Notes under the pieces: model-generated
Seen by the model: the letters and a program-made list of their open reading frames with translations, nothing else
Databases searched by the model: none
What the model was told of the DNA's origin: nothing
Made by a program: the position numbers and the translations under genes
Source of the DNA: Sapria himalayana
Lineage: Eukaryota > Streptophyta > Magnoliopsida > Malpighiales > Rafflesiaceae
Assembly: GCA_029783825.1 (NCBI GenBank)
Contig: JAREIK010003100.1
Location: 167,416-231,415 of the forward strand
Length of the DNA stretch: 64,000 nt
Reading direction: 5' to 3'
Part shown: positions 48,784 through 63,950 of the stretch, piece by piece
How the letters are laid out: the number at the start of each line of letters is the position of its first letter
Position numbering within the stretch: position 1 is the stretch's first letter

Positions 48784-51700
48784 ATATAAAGTTAAATCAG
48801 TAAACTCCTAAACCCCGTAATGCCTAAATACATAAACCATTAAACCGCTAAATACTACTTAATAATTAATAAATCTATTTTTTATTGCTATTTATTATAT
48901 TTTTAAATATTCATTTTAATTATTTATTAGTGTATTTATTTAGAAATAATTATTACAAAATAAATTATTAGTGGGACAAATATAATTTTAATAATATATT
49001 ATTTATCTAATAAAAATATATGCTTATAAAATAAGTATAAATTTAAAAATTAAAAATTATTATCAAGTAATATAAGTTACTTTAATTTTGAATTAATTTG
49101 GGTTTTGTAAATATTTTTTAATTAATATCTAACTTAATATTAATAGTTGATAAATTTTTTTTTGATCATTATTATAATATCTATCAATAAAATTATATAT
49201 ATTAAATTTATATGATATATAATTATTAATATTATTATAACAAAATATTATATTAAAATTTCAAAAAATTTAAAATATTATTAAAATTTCAAATGTTTTA
49301 ACTTATCAAAATGATAAAAAATTATAGACACTTTTTTGTTATTTTTTTAATAAAAACTATAAACCACTAAAAGCCTAAAAACATAAATCGCTAAACTCCT
49401 AGCGACAAAACCTTTAAATACTTAAATCATTAAACTGGTATACTTTAATAATAAATAATAAATCTCATTTTAATTTTTATTCAGTATAATTTTAAATTTT
49501 TATTTTAATTATTTATCAATTTATTTTATAGAAATATAAATAACAAAATAAATTATTAGTGAGATAGATCTAATTTAAATTAAACTAGTATCCCTAAATA
49601 ATAAATAATAAATCTCAATTTTTTTTATTATAATTTTAAATATTCATTTTAATTAATTAATTGTTTGTTTATATATAAATATTAATTACAAAATAAATTG
49701 AGTTTGACAAATATAATTTATATAAATTATTTTTAATCAAAAAATTATTGATAAACTTTTTAAAAGAAAAAAAAATTTCAAAACAAAAAATTATTATATA
49801 GTAATATATTTTGATTTTCTTTTGAATCATTTTAGATAATGTAATTATATTTTAATTGAAATATATCTTATTAATAATAGATTATTAATTAATTTTTTGA
49901 ACATTATTAGAATATTTATCAATAAAATTGTTTATATTGAATTTATATGATATATAAATATAATGATTATTATACTAAATATTGTATTCAACTTTGAAAA
50001 AAATTTTAAAATTATTATATTTTCAAAGGTTATAACATTTGAAAATATCAAAAAATAATAAAAATATATTTTTTGTTATTTTATTTTTTTAATAAAACCT
50101 ATAAACCACTAAATGCATACACAGTTAAATCAGTAAACTTCTAAAGCTCATAATGCCTAAATACATAAACCATTAAATCACTATATACTACTTAATAATT
50201 AATAAATCTATTTTTTTATCTATTTATTAAAATTTTAAATATTCATTTTAATTATTTATTAGTTTATTTTTATAGAAAAATATATTACAAATTAAATTAT
50301 CAGAGTGATATATATATTTTAATTAATTAATTTTAATCAAAAAAATATATGCTTATAAAAGAAGTTAAGATTTAAAAATTAAAAATTATTATCCATTAAT
50401 ATATTTTGCTTTAATTTTGAATCAATTTGGGTTTTGTAAATATTTTTTAATTAATATCAATCTTTTTATTAATAGTTTATTAATTTAAATTTTGATCATT
50501 ATTCTATTATCTATCAATAAAATTGTTTATATAATTTATATGATATATAATTATTAATATTATAATAACTAAATTTTGTATTCACATTTCAAAAAATTTT
50601 AAATATTATTATATTTTCAAAGGTTATAACCTTATAAAATTAAAAAAAATTACAAATATATTTTTTGTATTTTTATTGTTTAAATAAAACCTATAAACCA
50701 CTAAATGCCTAAAAACATAAATTGCTAAACTCCTAAACGACAAAACCTTTAAATACTTAAACTATTAAACAGGTGTACATTAAAAAAAATCATAAATATC
50801 AATTTAATTTTTATTAAGTATAATTTTAAATTTTTATTTTAATTATTTATCAGTTTGTTTTTATAAAAATTTAATTACAAAATAAATTTTAGTGAGACAG
50901 ATTCTAATTTAAATAATTTATTTTTCATCAAAAAAAATATATATACTTATAAAAAGAGGTAAAATTTTAAAAACAACAATTTATTATTTAGTAATATATT
51001 TTATTTTTATTTTTAATCATTTTAGATTTTGCAATAATATTTTAATTTATATCATTCTTATTAATAGTAGTTTATTAATATTTTTTTGATCATTATTATA
51101 ATATCTATTAATAAAATTATTTATATTGAGTTTACATTATATATAATTATTAAGATTATTATTGCTGAATATTATATTCACATTTAAAAAAATTAAAAAT
51201 TATTATATTTTCAAAGGTTATAACCTTCAAAAATTAAAAAAATCAAAAAATTAATTTTTTAATTTTTTCATTTTTTAAATAAAAACTATAAATCACTTAA
51301 GGCCTAAACACTTAATTCACTAAACCCCAAAACGCCTAAATACTTAAACCATTAAATTAGTATATCCTGAATAATAAATAATAAATATCTATTTTATTTG
51401 TATTCATTATAATTTTAGATATTCATTTTAATTATTTATTAGTTTATTTTTATAGAATTATAAATTATAAATAAATTATGAGGAAGGAAAATATAATTTA
51501 AATAATTTACTTTTAATAACAAAAAATATAAACTTATAAAAAAGAAGCAAACCTTAATTGCCCCTAAATACTTGAACGTTTAAACTCGTAAACCTTAAAT
51601 ATTATTTAAATAATTTATAGAAATATTAATTACAAAATAACTTATGAGGTATACAAATATAATTAAAATAATATATTTTTCATCAAAAAAAAATATAAGT

Positions 51701-52947
51701 TTATTAAATGATGAAAAAACTAAAAAATAATTATTATTTAGTAATAAATTTTAATTTGATTTTGAATCATTTTAGGGTTTTTAATTATATTTTAATTTAT
51801 ATCTATCATATTAATAATAGTTTATTAATTTATTTTTTGATAATTGATATAATATTTATCAATAAAATTGTTTATATTTAGATGATATTATGTATAGTTA
51901 TAATAATTATTATTACTAAATATCGTATAATCTTTTTAAAAAATCTTAAAATTATTATATTTTCAAATGTTATAACCTTTGAAAATTTGAAAAAATATCA
52001 AAATTAAATTTTTTGTCATTTCATTATTTAAATAAAACCTATAAACAACTAAATGCCTAAAAACATAAATTGCTAAACTCCTAAACAAAAAAACCTTTAA
52101 ATACTTAAACCATTAAATTGGTATCCATTAATAATAAATCATAAATCTCAATTTATTTTTTATTAAGTATAATTTTAAATTTTTATTTTAATTATTTATC
52201 AGTTTATTTTTATAGAAATATTAATTACAAAAAAAATTATTAAAGAGACAGATATAATTTAAATTAAACCGGTATACTCTAAATAATAAATAAATCTTAT
52301 TTTTTTATTATTTTTTTAAATATTCATTTTAATTATTATTTTTTTTGTTTATTTTTATATAAATATTAATTACAAAATAAAGTATAAGTTATACAAATAT
52401 AATTTATATAAATTATTTCTCAACAAAAAAATATAGATAAACTAATTAAAAGAAGAAAAAAGCTAAAAACAAAAAATTATTATATAGTAATATATTTTGC
52501 TTTGTTTCTGAATCATTTTAGGTTTTGTAATTATATTTTAATTAATATCTAAATTATTAATAATATATTATTAAATTATTTTTTTATTATTTTTATAATA
52601 TTTATCAATAAAAATATTTATATAGAATTTATATGATATATATATTTAATAATTATTATAACTAAATATTATATTCACTTTTGAAAAAAAAATTTAAAAT
52701 TATTATATTTTCAAAGATTATAACCTTTTAACATGTGAAAAAATAAAAAATAAAAAAATTTTGTTATTTCATTGTTTAAATAAAACCTATAAACCACTAA
52801 ATGCCCAAACACTTAAATCACTAAACTACAAAATCCTGATACCCCTATATATATAATCTTTTAAACCTGTATACCCTAAATAATAATTAATCAATCTCAT
52901 TTTTATTTGTTTTCATTATAATTTAAAAAATTTATTTTGATTCTTCA

Positions 52948-52957
<10 letters not shown>

Positions 52958-52978
<21 letters not shown>

Positions 52979-52979
52979 T
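52958..52979. repeat. TA microsatellite
   Basis: Alternating T and A for about 22 bp in a D' monomer. A shorter run sits in the matching region of the forward D' monomer near 22970-22988. Confidence 0.8.
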
Positions 52980-55900
52980 TAATTATAAAATAAATTCTAA
53001 GTTAAAAATATAATTCATTAAAATAATTTTTCATCAAAAAATAGATAAGCTTATAAAAAGAATAAAAATATAAAAATAAATAATTATTATTAAGTAATAT
53101 ATTTTGCTTTGCTTCTGAATCATTTTAGGTTTTGATATTATATTTTAGGTAATATCAATGTTATTCATAAAAGATTTTTAATCTATTTTTTGATAATTAT
53201 TAGAATATTTATCAATAAAATTCTTTATATTGAATTTATATGATATATAATTATTATGATTATTATAAATAATTATTTATTCACTTTTTGAAAAAAATTT
53301 AAAAATTATTATATTTTTAAAGGTTAACCTTTGAAAATATCAAAAAATAATAAAAAGAATTTTTTTTATTTTATTTTTTAAATAAAAACTATAAACCACT
53401 AAATGCATACACATTTAAATCAGTAAACTTCTAAACCCCGTAATGCCTAAATACTTAAACTATTAAACTTCTATATACTACTAAATAATTAATAAATCTA
53501 ATTTTTATTTCTATTTATTATAATTTTAAATATTCATTTTAATTATTTATTAGTTTATTTTTATAGAAATATATATTACAAAATAACGTATGAGTTCGAG
53601 AAATATAATTTAAATAATTTATTTTTAATCAAAAAAAATATATACGCTTATAAAAGAAGTAAAAATTTAAAAATTAAAAATTATTATCCAGTTATATATT
53701 TTACTTTAATTTTGAATCAATTTGGGTTTTGTAAATATTTTTTAATTAATATATATCTTATTAATAGTAGTTTATTAATTTAATTTTTGATCATTATTAT
53801 AATATCTATCAATAAAATTATTTATATTGAATTTATATCATATATAATTACTAATATTATTATAACTAAATATTGTATTCACATTTCAAAAAAATTTAAA
53901 TATTATTATAGTTTCAGAGGTTATAACCTATGAAAATGATAAAAAATTACAATTTTTTTTATTTTATTGATTATAAAAAACATATAAACCACTAACTACC
54001 AAAAAACCTAAATCGCTAAACTCCTAAAAGACAAAACCTTTGAATACGTAAACCAATAAACTAGTTTATATTAATCATAAATCATAAATATCATTTTAAT
54101 TTTTATTCAGTATAATTTTAAATTTTTATTTTAATTAATTTTCAGTTTATATTTATAGAAATATTAATTACAAAATAAATTATTAGTAAGACAAATCTAA
54201 TTTAAATTAGACTGGTATACCCTAAATAATAAATAATAAATCTCATTATTTTTAATTATAATTATAAATATTCATTTTAATTATTTATTTGTTTATTTAT
54301 ATATAAATATTAATTACAAATTAATATATGAGTTACACTAATATAATTTATGTAAATTATTTTTCATCAAAAAATTATAGTTGAACTTTTTAAAAGAAAA
54401 AAAATTTCAAAACAAAAAATTATTATATAGTAATATATTTTGCTTTGCATCTGAATCATTTTAGGTTTTGTAATTATATTTTAATTGACATCTATCTTAT
54501 TAATAATAGATTATAAGTTATTTTTTCATCATTATTAGAATATTTATCAATAAAAATGTTTATATTGAATTTATATGATATATAAATATAATGATTATTA
54601 TAACTAAATATTGTATTGACTTTTGAAAAAAATTTTAAAAATATTATATTTTCAAAGGTTATAACCTTTGAACATGTGAAAAAATAAAAAAAAATACTTT
54701 TTCTTTGTTATTCTATTGTTTAAATAAAACCTATACACCACTAAATGCCAAAGCATTTAAATCACTAAAGTACAAAAATTCGATACCTCTATATAGATAA
54801 TCCTCTAAATCGGTATAGCCTAAATAATAATTATTAAATTTCATTTTTATTTGTTTTCATTATAATTTAAAAAATTCATTTTGATTTTTTATTTTTTTAT
54901 TTTTATATATGTATTAATTACAAAATAAATTATGATTTAAAAATATAATTTATAAAAATTATTTTTCATCAAAAAATTTATAAGCTTATAAAAAGAATAA
55001 AAATTTAAAAACAACTAATTATTATTTAGTAATATATTTTGCTTTGATTTTGAAACATTTTAGGTTTTGTTATTATATTTTAAGTAATATCAATCTTATT
55101 CATAATAAAATTTTAATTTATTTTTTGATAATTATTAGAATATCTATCAATAAATTTGTTTATATTGAATTTATATGAGATATAATAATTATGATTATTA
55201 TAAATAGATATTGTATTAACTTTTGAAAAAAATTTAAAAATTATTATATTTTCAAAGGTTATAATCTTAAAAAATGAGAAAAAATAATAAAAATAAATTT
55301 TTAGTTGTTTTATTTTTTAAATAAAACCTATAGACCATTAAATGCTTACTTACTTAAATTAGTAAGCTCATAAACCCCGAAACCCCTAAATACATAAACA
55401 TTTTAACATCTATATACTACTTAATAAATAATAAATCTTTTTTTTATTTCTATTTATTATAATTTTAAATAATCATTTTTTTATTTACAGTTTAATTATT
55501 TCGAAAAATTAATTACAAAATAAATTTCGAGAAAGACAAATATTATTTAAATAATTTATTTTTAATCAAAAAAAATATAAGCTTATAAAAAGAAGGACAA
55601 ATTTAAAATTAAATATTATTATTTAGTAATATATTTTGATTTGATTTTGAATCATTTTATGTTATGTAAATATATTTTAATTAATATTTATATTTTTATT
55701 AATAGTTTATTAATTTAATTTTTGATCATTATTATAATATCCATCATTAAAATTATTTATATTGAATTTAAATGATATATAATTAGTAAAATTAATATAA
55801 TTATACATAGTATTCACATTTCAAAAAACGTTAAAAATTATTTTATTTTTAAAGGTTATAACCTTTGAAAATCAGAAAAAATCGAAATTTTTTTTTATTT

Positions 55901-56777
55901 TTATTATATAAATAAAACCTATAAACCACTAAATACCTAAAAACATAAATTGATAAACTCTTAAACGACAAAACTCCTAAATAATCAAACCATTAAACCG
56001 GTATACCACATATAATAAATCATAAATCTCATTTAATTTGTATTCATTATAATTTTAAATATTCATTTTAATTAATTATTTGTTTATTTTTTATAGAAAT
56101 ATTAATTACAAAATAAATAATGAGAGAGGCAACTATAATTTTAAAAATTTATTTTTAATCAAAATAAAAATATCAGCTTATAAAAAGAAGTAAAAATTTA
56201 AAAACAAAAAAATTATTATTTAGTAATATATTTTACTTTGATTTTGAATCATTATATATAGGTTTTGCAATTATATTTTAATTACTATCAATCTTATTAA
56301 GCATAGTTTATTAATTTATTATTTGATCAATTGTATAATATCTAACAATAAAATTTTTTATATTGAATTTAAATGTCTTATAATTATTAAGAATATTATA
56401 AACTAAATATTATATTTACTTTTGAAAAAAATTTAAAAATTATTATATTTTCCAAGGTTTTAACCTTCAAAAATGATAAAAAATCACAAAAATAATTTTT
56501 TTATTATTTTATTTTTTAAATAAAACTTATAAACCACTAAATGCCTAAACATTTAATTCTCTAGACTTCTAAAGCCGAAAACCCCCTAAATACTTAAACC
56601 ATTAACCCTATATAACCTAAATAATAAATAATAATTTTCATTTTTATTTGTATTCATTATAATTTTAAATATTCATTTTAATTATTTTTTAGTTTAATTT
56701 TATAGAAATATTAATTACAAAATAAATAATGAGTTAGATATATATAAGTTAAATAAATAATTTTTTATGAAAAAAAA

Positions 56778-56789
56778 TATAAGCTTATA
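56778..56789. other. TATAAGCTTATA palindrome with HindIII site (example)
   Basis: A 12-bp perfect palindrome that recurs at the same place in many monomers of both polarities (for example near 16270, 19380, 28031 and 59106). It would make the family release about 595-bp HindIII fragments. Many monomers have a one-base variant such as GCCTATA or GTTTATA. Confidence 0.65.
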
Positions 56790-59700
56790 AAAATAAACAA
56801 AATTTCAAAATTTTAAAATTTTAAAATTTTACTTAGTAATATAATTTACCTTGATTTTGAATTATTTTGGATTCTGCAAATATATTTTAATTAATATCTG
56901 TATTATTAATAATAGTTTATTAATTTATTTTTTGATCATCAAAATAATATATATTAATAAAATTTTCTATATTGAATTTACATCAAATATAATTATTAAG
57001 ATTATTATAACTAAGTATTGTATTCATATTTTAGAACTTTTAAAAAATTATTATATTTTCAAAGCTTATAACCTTTGAAAATCTCGAAAATTCATAAAAA
57101 TAAGTTTTTTGTTATTTCATTGGTTAAATAAAACCTATAAATCAATAAATATAACCTAAATGTGTAAACATATAAATCAATAAACTCATTAACCCCAAAA
57201 GCATAATAAACTTAAACCATTAAATAGGTATACCCTAAATAATTAATCATAAATCTCATTTATATTAGTATTCATTATAATTTTTATACACATTTTAATT
57301 ATTTATTAGTTTATTTTTATAGAAATATAAATTAAAAAATCAATTAAAGGTTAGACAAATATAATTTACATAATTTATTTTTCATCAAAAATTATATAAG
57401 CTTATAAATGGATAAAAAAATTTAAAAATTAAAATTAATATTTAGTAAAATATTTCACTTTGACTTTGAATCATTTTATGTTTTGTAAATATATTTTAAA
57501 CTATATTTATCTTATTAATAATTGTTTATTAATCTTTTATATGATCATTATTATAATATATATCAATAATAGTTTATTGATATATAGGGTTTTCAAATAA
57601 ATTTTATTTAATATATATCTTATTAATAATAGTTTATAATTTATTTTATTATCATCATCATAATATCTATAAAATAATTATTTATATTGAATTTACATAA
57701 TATATAATTATTTAGATTATTATAACAAAATAATATTTTAATATTTTAAAAAATTTAGAAATTATTAAGTTTTCAAAGGTTATAAGTTTTGAAAATAAGA
57801 AAAAATAAAATAATATATTTTTTGTTATTAGAATTTTTAAATAAAATCTATAAACCACAAAATACCTAAATTCTTAATGACTAAACTCCTAAACCCCGAA
57901 GCCCATAAATACATAAGCCTTTAAATTAGTATACTCTAAATAATAAATAATAAATAATAAATCTCATTTTTATTAGTATTCATTATAATTTTAAATATTT
58001 ATCAGTTTGTTTTTATAGAAATATTAATTACAAAATAAATTATTAGTGAGACAGATATAATATAAATAATTTATTTTTAATCAAAAAAATATAAGATCAT
58101 AAAAAGAGGCAAAATTTTTAAAACAAAATATTATTATTTAGTAATTTATTTTAATTTAATTTTGAATAAATTTAGATTTTAAAATTATATTTTAATTTAT
58201 ATCATTCTATTTAATAATAGTTTATTAATTTATTTATTGATCATTATTATAATATCTATTAATAAAATTATTTATATTGATTTTACATTTAATATAATTA
58301 TCAAGATTATTATAACTAAATATTATATTCACATTTTTAAAAAAAAATTAAAAATTATTATATTTTTAAAGGTTACAACCTTCAAAAATTAGATAAAATC
58401 ACTTAAGGTATAAACACTTAAATGACTAAACCCCAAAACACCTAAATACTTAAACCATTAAACCTGTATATCCTGAATAATAAATAATAAATCTCAATTT
58501 TATTTGCATTCATTATAATTTTAAATATTTATTTTACTTATTTATTAGTTTATTTTTATAGAATTATAAATTACGAAATAATTTATGAGGTAGACAAATA
58601 TAATATTAATAATTTATTTTTAATAACAAAAATATAAACTTATAAAAAAGCAAAATATTAAAAAAAATTATTATTTAGTAATATATACTTTGATTTTGAA
58701 TAAATTTAGATTTTGCAAATATATTTTAAATAATATCTATCTTATTCATAATAGTTTATTAATTTATTTATTGATCATTATTATAATATCTAGCAATGTG
58801 ATTATTTATATTGAATTTAAATGACTTATATTTATTAAGATTATTATAACTAAATATTATATTTACATTTGAAAAAAATTTAAAAATTTTTTTATTTTCA
58901 AAGGTTATAACCTTGAAAAATTAGAAAAAAAAATAAAAATAAATTTTGTGTTATATCTTTGTTTAATTAAAACTTATAGACCACGAAATGCCTAAATACT
59001 TAAATCTATAAACTCCTAAACACAAAAGCCCCTAAATACTTAAAACTTTAAACTCATAAACTTTAAATAAAATTTAAATAATTTATTTTTCATCGAAAAA
59101 AAATATAAGCTTATAAAAAGAAGCAAAAACTAAAAAACAAAAATTATTATTTGGTAATAAATTTTACTTTGATTATGAATTATTTTAGATTTTGCAATTA
59201 TATTTTAATATATATCTATCATATTAATAATAGCATATTAATTTATTATTTGATAATTGATATCATATCTATCAATAAAATTTTTTATATTTAGTTTATA
59301 TTATATATATAATTATAATGATTCTTATTACTAAATATTGTATTCACATTTTTATAAAAATTTAAAATTATTATATTTTCAAAGATTATAACATTGAAAA
59401 TGTAAGAAAATATCAAAAATAATTTTTTTGTAATTTCACTGTTTAAATAAATCATATAAACTACTAAATGACTAAACACTTAAGTCAATAACACCGAAAT
59501 CTGGAAAACCCTAAATAGATAATCCTTTTAAACTGGTATACCCTAAATAATAAAGAATAAATCTCAATATTATTTTTTTCATTATAATTTAAAATATTCA
59601 TTTTAATTATTTATTAGTTTATTTTTATTAAATATTAATTACAATATAAATTATGTGTTAGACAAATATAATTTATATAAATAATTTTTCATCAAAAAAT

Positions 59701-62539
59701 ATAGATAATTTTAAAAAGAAAAAAAAATTTAAAACAAAAATTTATTATATAGTAATATATTTTTCTTTCCTTCTGAATCATTTTAGGTTTTGTAATTATA
59801 TTTTAATTGATATCTATCTTATTAATAATAGATTATTAATTTATTTTTTGATCATTATTAGAATATTTATCAATAAAATTATGTATATTGAATTTATATG
59901 AAATATAAATATAATGATTATTATAACTAAATATTAAATTCACTTTTGAAAATATCAAAAAATAATAGAAATAAATTTTTTGTTTATTTATTTTTTAAAT
60001 AAAACCTATAACCACTAAATACATACACAGTTAAATCAGTAAACTACTAAACTACGTAATGCCAAAATACATAAACCATTAAACCGCTATATACTACTTA
60101 ATAATTAATAAATCTAATCTTTATTTCTATTTATTATAATTTTAAATATTTATTTTAATTATTTATTAGTTTATTTTTATAGAAATATTTATTACAAAAT
60201 AAATTATGAGTGCGAGAAATATAATTCTAAATAATTTTTTTTAATCAATAAAAGTATTTACGCTTATATAATAAGTAAAAATTTAATAATTAAAAATTAT
60301 TATCAAGTAATATATTTTACTTTAATTTTGAATCAATTTGGGTTTTCTAAATATTTTTTAATTAATATCTATCATATTATTAATAGTTTATTAATTTAAT
60401 TTTTGTTCATTATTATAATATATATCAATATAATAGTTTATATTGAAATTATATGATATATAATTATTAAAATTATTATAACTAAATATTATATTCACAT
60501 TTCAAAAAATTTTAAATATTTTTATATTTACAAAGGTTATAACCTATAAAAATGACAAAAAATTATGAATTTTTTTTTGTTATTTTATTGTTTAAATAAA
60601 ACCTATAAACCACTAAATTCCTAAACACTTAAATCACTAAACCCCAAATCAACTAAATACTTAAACCATTAAACTAGTATATCCTTAATAATAAATAATA
60701 AATCTCTATTTTATCTGTATTCATTATAGTTTTAAATTTTTATTTTAATTATTTATTAGTTTATTTTTATAGAATTATAAATTAAAAATAAATTGAGCAA
60801 GACAAATATAATTTAAATAATTTACTTTTAATAAAAAAATATAAACTTATAAAAAGAAGCAAAACATCCAAAAAATTATTATTTAGTAATATATTTTATT
60901 TTGATATTGAATAAATTTACGTTTTGCAAATATATTTTAAATAAAATCTTTCTTATTAATAATAGTTTATTAATTTATTTTTTGATCATTAATATAATAT
61001 CTATCAAATAAATTGTTTATATTGAATTTTCATGATATATAATTATTAAGATTATCATAACTAAATATAGTATTCACATATTAAAAAAAATTAAAAAATT
61101 GTTATATTTTCAAAGGATAAACCATTAAAAATGATAAAAAATAACACAAATCAATTTTTTGTTATATCATTGTTTAAATAAAACTTATTAACCATTAAAT
61201 TCCTAAACACATAAATCTCTAAACTCCTAAACCCAGAATCCCCTAAATACTTCAATCTTTAAACATGTAAACCTTAAATATAATTTAAATAATATATTGA
61301 AATATTAATTACAAAATAAATTATCAGTGATACAAATATAATTTAAATAATTTCTTTTTCATCAAAAAAAATATAAGCTTATAAAAATAAGCAAAAACTA
61401 AAAAACAAAAATAATTATTTAGTAATAAATTTTACATTGTTTTTGAATCATTAAGGTTTTTTAATTATATTTTAATTTATATCTATCATATTAATAATAG
61501 CATATTAATTTATTTTTTGATAATTGCTATCATATCTATCAATAAAATTGTTTATATTTAGTTTATATTATATATAATTATAATGATTATTATTACTAAA
61601 TATTGTATTCACATTTTTAAAAAAATTTAAAATTATTACATTTTCAAAGGTTATAAACTTTGAAAATGTGAAAAAATAACAAAAATATTTTTTTATTATT
61701 TCATTGTTTAAATAAAACCTATAAATTACTAAATGCCTAAAAACATAAATTGCTAAACTCCGAAATGACAAAACCTTTAAATACTTAAACCATTAAACTG
61801 GTAAACATTAAGAATAATTCATAAATCCATTTTAATTTTTATTCAGTATAATTTAAAATTTGTATTTAAATTATTTATCAGTTTATTTTTATAGAAATAT
61901 TAATTACAAAATAAATTATTAGTGAGACATGTCTAATTTAAATTAAAATAGTTTTCCTAAATAATAAATAATAAATCTAATTTTTTTATATTAATTTTAA
62001 ATATTCATTTTAATTATTTATTTGTTTATATATATAAAAATATTAATTACAAAATAAATTGAGCTAGACAAAAATAATTTATATAAATTATTTTTCATCA
62101 AAAAATTATAGATAAACTTTTTAAAAGAAAAAAAATTTTCAAAACAAAAAATTATTATATAGTAATATATTTTGCTTTGTTTCTGAATCATTTTAGGTTT
62201 TGTAATTATATTTTAATTGATATCTATCTTATTAATAATAGATTATTAATTTATTTTTTGATCATTATTAGAATATTTATCAATAAAATTGTTTATATTG
62301 AATTTACATGATATATAATTATAAAGATTATTATAACTAAATATTATATTTACATTGAAAATAATTTAAAAATTATTATATTTTTAATGGTTATCATCTT
62401 TGAAAATGAGATAAAATCACAAACATAAATTTTTTGTTATTTTATTGTTTATATAAAACCTATAAACTACTAAATTCTTGAACGCTTAAATCATTAAACT
62501 CCTAAACCCCAAAACCACAAAACCATTCATTACTTAAAC

Positions 62540-62690
62540 TTTAAACCATCTTTAAAGGTTTAAATATTTATAAATAATATATAAATATCTATCAATAAAT
62601 AATAGTTTATTAATTTATTTTTTGATCATTATTATATTTATATTTATATTTAGTTTATTAATAGCTATCAATAAAATTGTTTATTTTTAA
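62540..62690 (-). repeat. Rearranged monomer junction, inverted copy
   Basis: The words AAACCATCTTTAAAGG, TATTTATAAATAATATATAAA and TATATTTATATTTATATTTAG match, in reverse complement, positions about 40-170 and 14880-15010. A shared unusual junction in three places marks duplicated array segments. In two of the three it lies about 800 bp from block X. Confidence 0.72.
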
Positions 62691-63482
62691 TTTACATGAT
62701 ATATAATTATTAAATTAATTATAACTAAATATTGTATTCACATTTGAAAAAATTTTAAAATTATTATATTTATAAAGGTTATAACCTTCAAAATTGATAA
62801 AAAATTTGAAAAATAATTTTTTAGTTATTTTATTATTTAAATAAAACATATAAACTACTAAATATCTAAACACTTAAATCACTAAACTCCTAAACTTTTA
62901 AATACTTAAACCATTAAACCGGTATATCCTAAATAATTAATCATAAATCTCATTTTTATTTGTATTCTTTATAATTTTAGTATTCATTTTAATTATTTAT
63001 TAGTTTATTTTTATAGAAATATTAATTGTAAAATAAAATTATGAATGAGAGATATAATTTAAATAATTTATCTTCATCAAAAAAATTTATAAGCTTATAA
63101 AAAGAATCAAAAATTTAAAAATAAAAAATTATTATTTAGTAATATATTTTACTTTGATTTTTAATCATTTTAGGTTTTGCAAATATATTTTAATTAATAT
63201 CTATCTTATTAATAATAGATTATTAATCTATTTTATGATCAGTATTATAATATCGATCAATAAAATTATTTATATTGAATTTACATGATATTTAATTTTT
63301 ATGATTATTATAATTAAATATTGTATTAACATTTGAAAAAAAAATAAAAATTATAATATTTTCAATGGTTATAACCTTAAAAATTAGAAAAAATCATAAA
63401 AATAATTTTTTTGTTATTTAATTATTTGAATAAAACCTATAAACCACAAAATACCTAAATACGTAAATTACTAAACTCCTAA

Positions 63483-63950
63483 ACCCTGATACTACTGCAC
63501 CACACACACATAGCGACGGACCACAGTACACACGTGCACATATTCTTGTCCATTCTGGCGTAGCATTTAGAGGGGCCAGCAAGTCCTGGAAGTAGCCAGA
63601 AGTATGGGCCACCAGCTTGTTTAGAGCCCCACAAGTAGGATGGGATGATAACATTCAGACAATTGCCGAGACCGAGCAAATGGTCGGGAGTAACCCCATG
63701 AGTAGCTAGGAGTGGGTCCCACTAGCCTATCAGGCAGCATAGAGGGCAACCCAACCATCGCCCAACATGAGTAACGGGTAATCCATGATTAATTGGAGAG
63801 TCGGCAAAATCCGAAGCATCACCAAGCAGGGCCAGTAAGCAATAGAGTCCAAACCAGCCACACGGGAGCGAAAGATTCAAACTTGTAGTTTATGTTTGTA
63901 GACTTAATTGTATTTTGGACTTTGTATGAACCATGTACTTGTAGAGACGA
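63483..63950 (-). repeat. Block X copy 3, inverted and truncated
   Basis: The reverse complement matches about 13594-14055 of copy 1 and 40018-40479 of copy 2. It begins inside CTCCTAAACCCTGATACTACTGCAC, which is the same satellite-to-block boundary, and stops at CTTGTAGAGAC. Forward satellite (AAAATATATTACTGAATAAT) follows at once. The retrocopy, the telomere-like tract and the left part of the block are missing. The overlapping minus frames of 78 and 66 codons here are not conserved with the other copies and were not called. Confidence 0.85.

Larger units (their letters stand above)
51590..59060 (-). repeat. HOR unit, 12-mer variant, reverse polarity
   Basis: Read from right to left the tracts are B (about 59000), A, J, G, H, I, C, D', E, F, D', E and the truncated B near 51590, about 7.4 kb. 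The order A-J-G-H-I-C-D'-E-F is the same as in the forward units. It differs in having D' and E repeated where D is expected. Confidence 0.62.
48784..63482 (-). repeat. Satellite array, reverse polarity (right arm), about 24 monomers
   Basis: Dyad anchors are near 49286, 50028, 50620, 51213, 51965, 52709, 53320, 53925, 54660, 55255, 55855, 56455, 57062, 57780, 58370, 58905, 59385, 60535, 61115, 61645, 62390, 62780 and 63368. Tracts left to right read F, E, F, E, A, a truncated B (51590), E, D', F, E, D', C, I, H, G, J, A, B, D, F, A, B, E, then rearranged monomers and block X copy 3. The monomer near 59950 has lost its dyad. A TA microsatellite is at 52958-52979. No gene. Confidence 0.9.
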
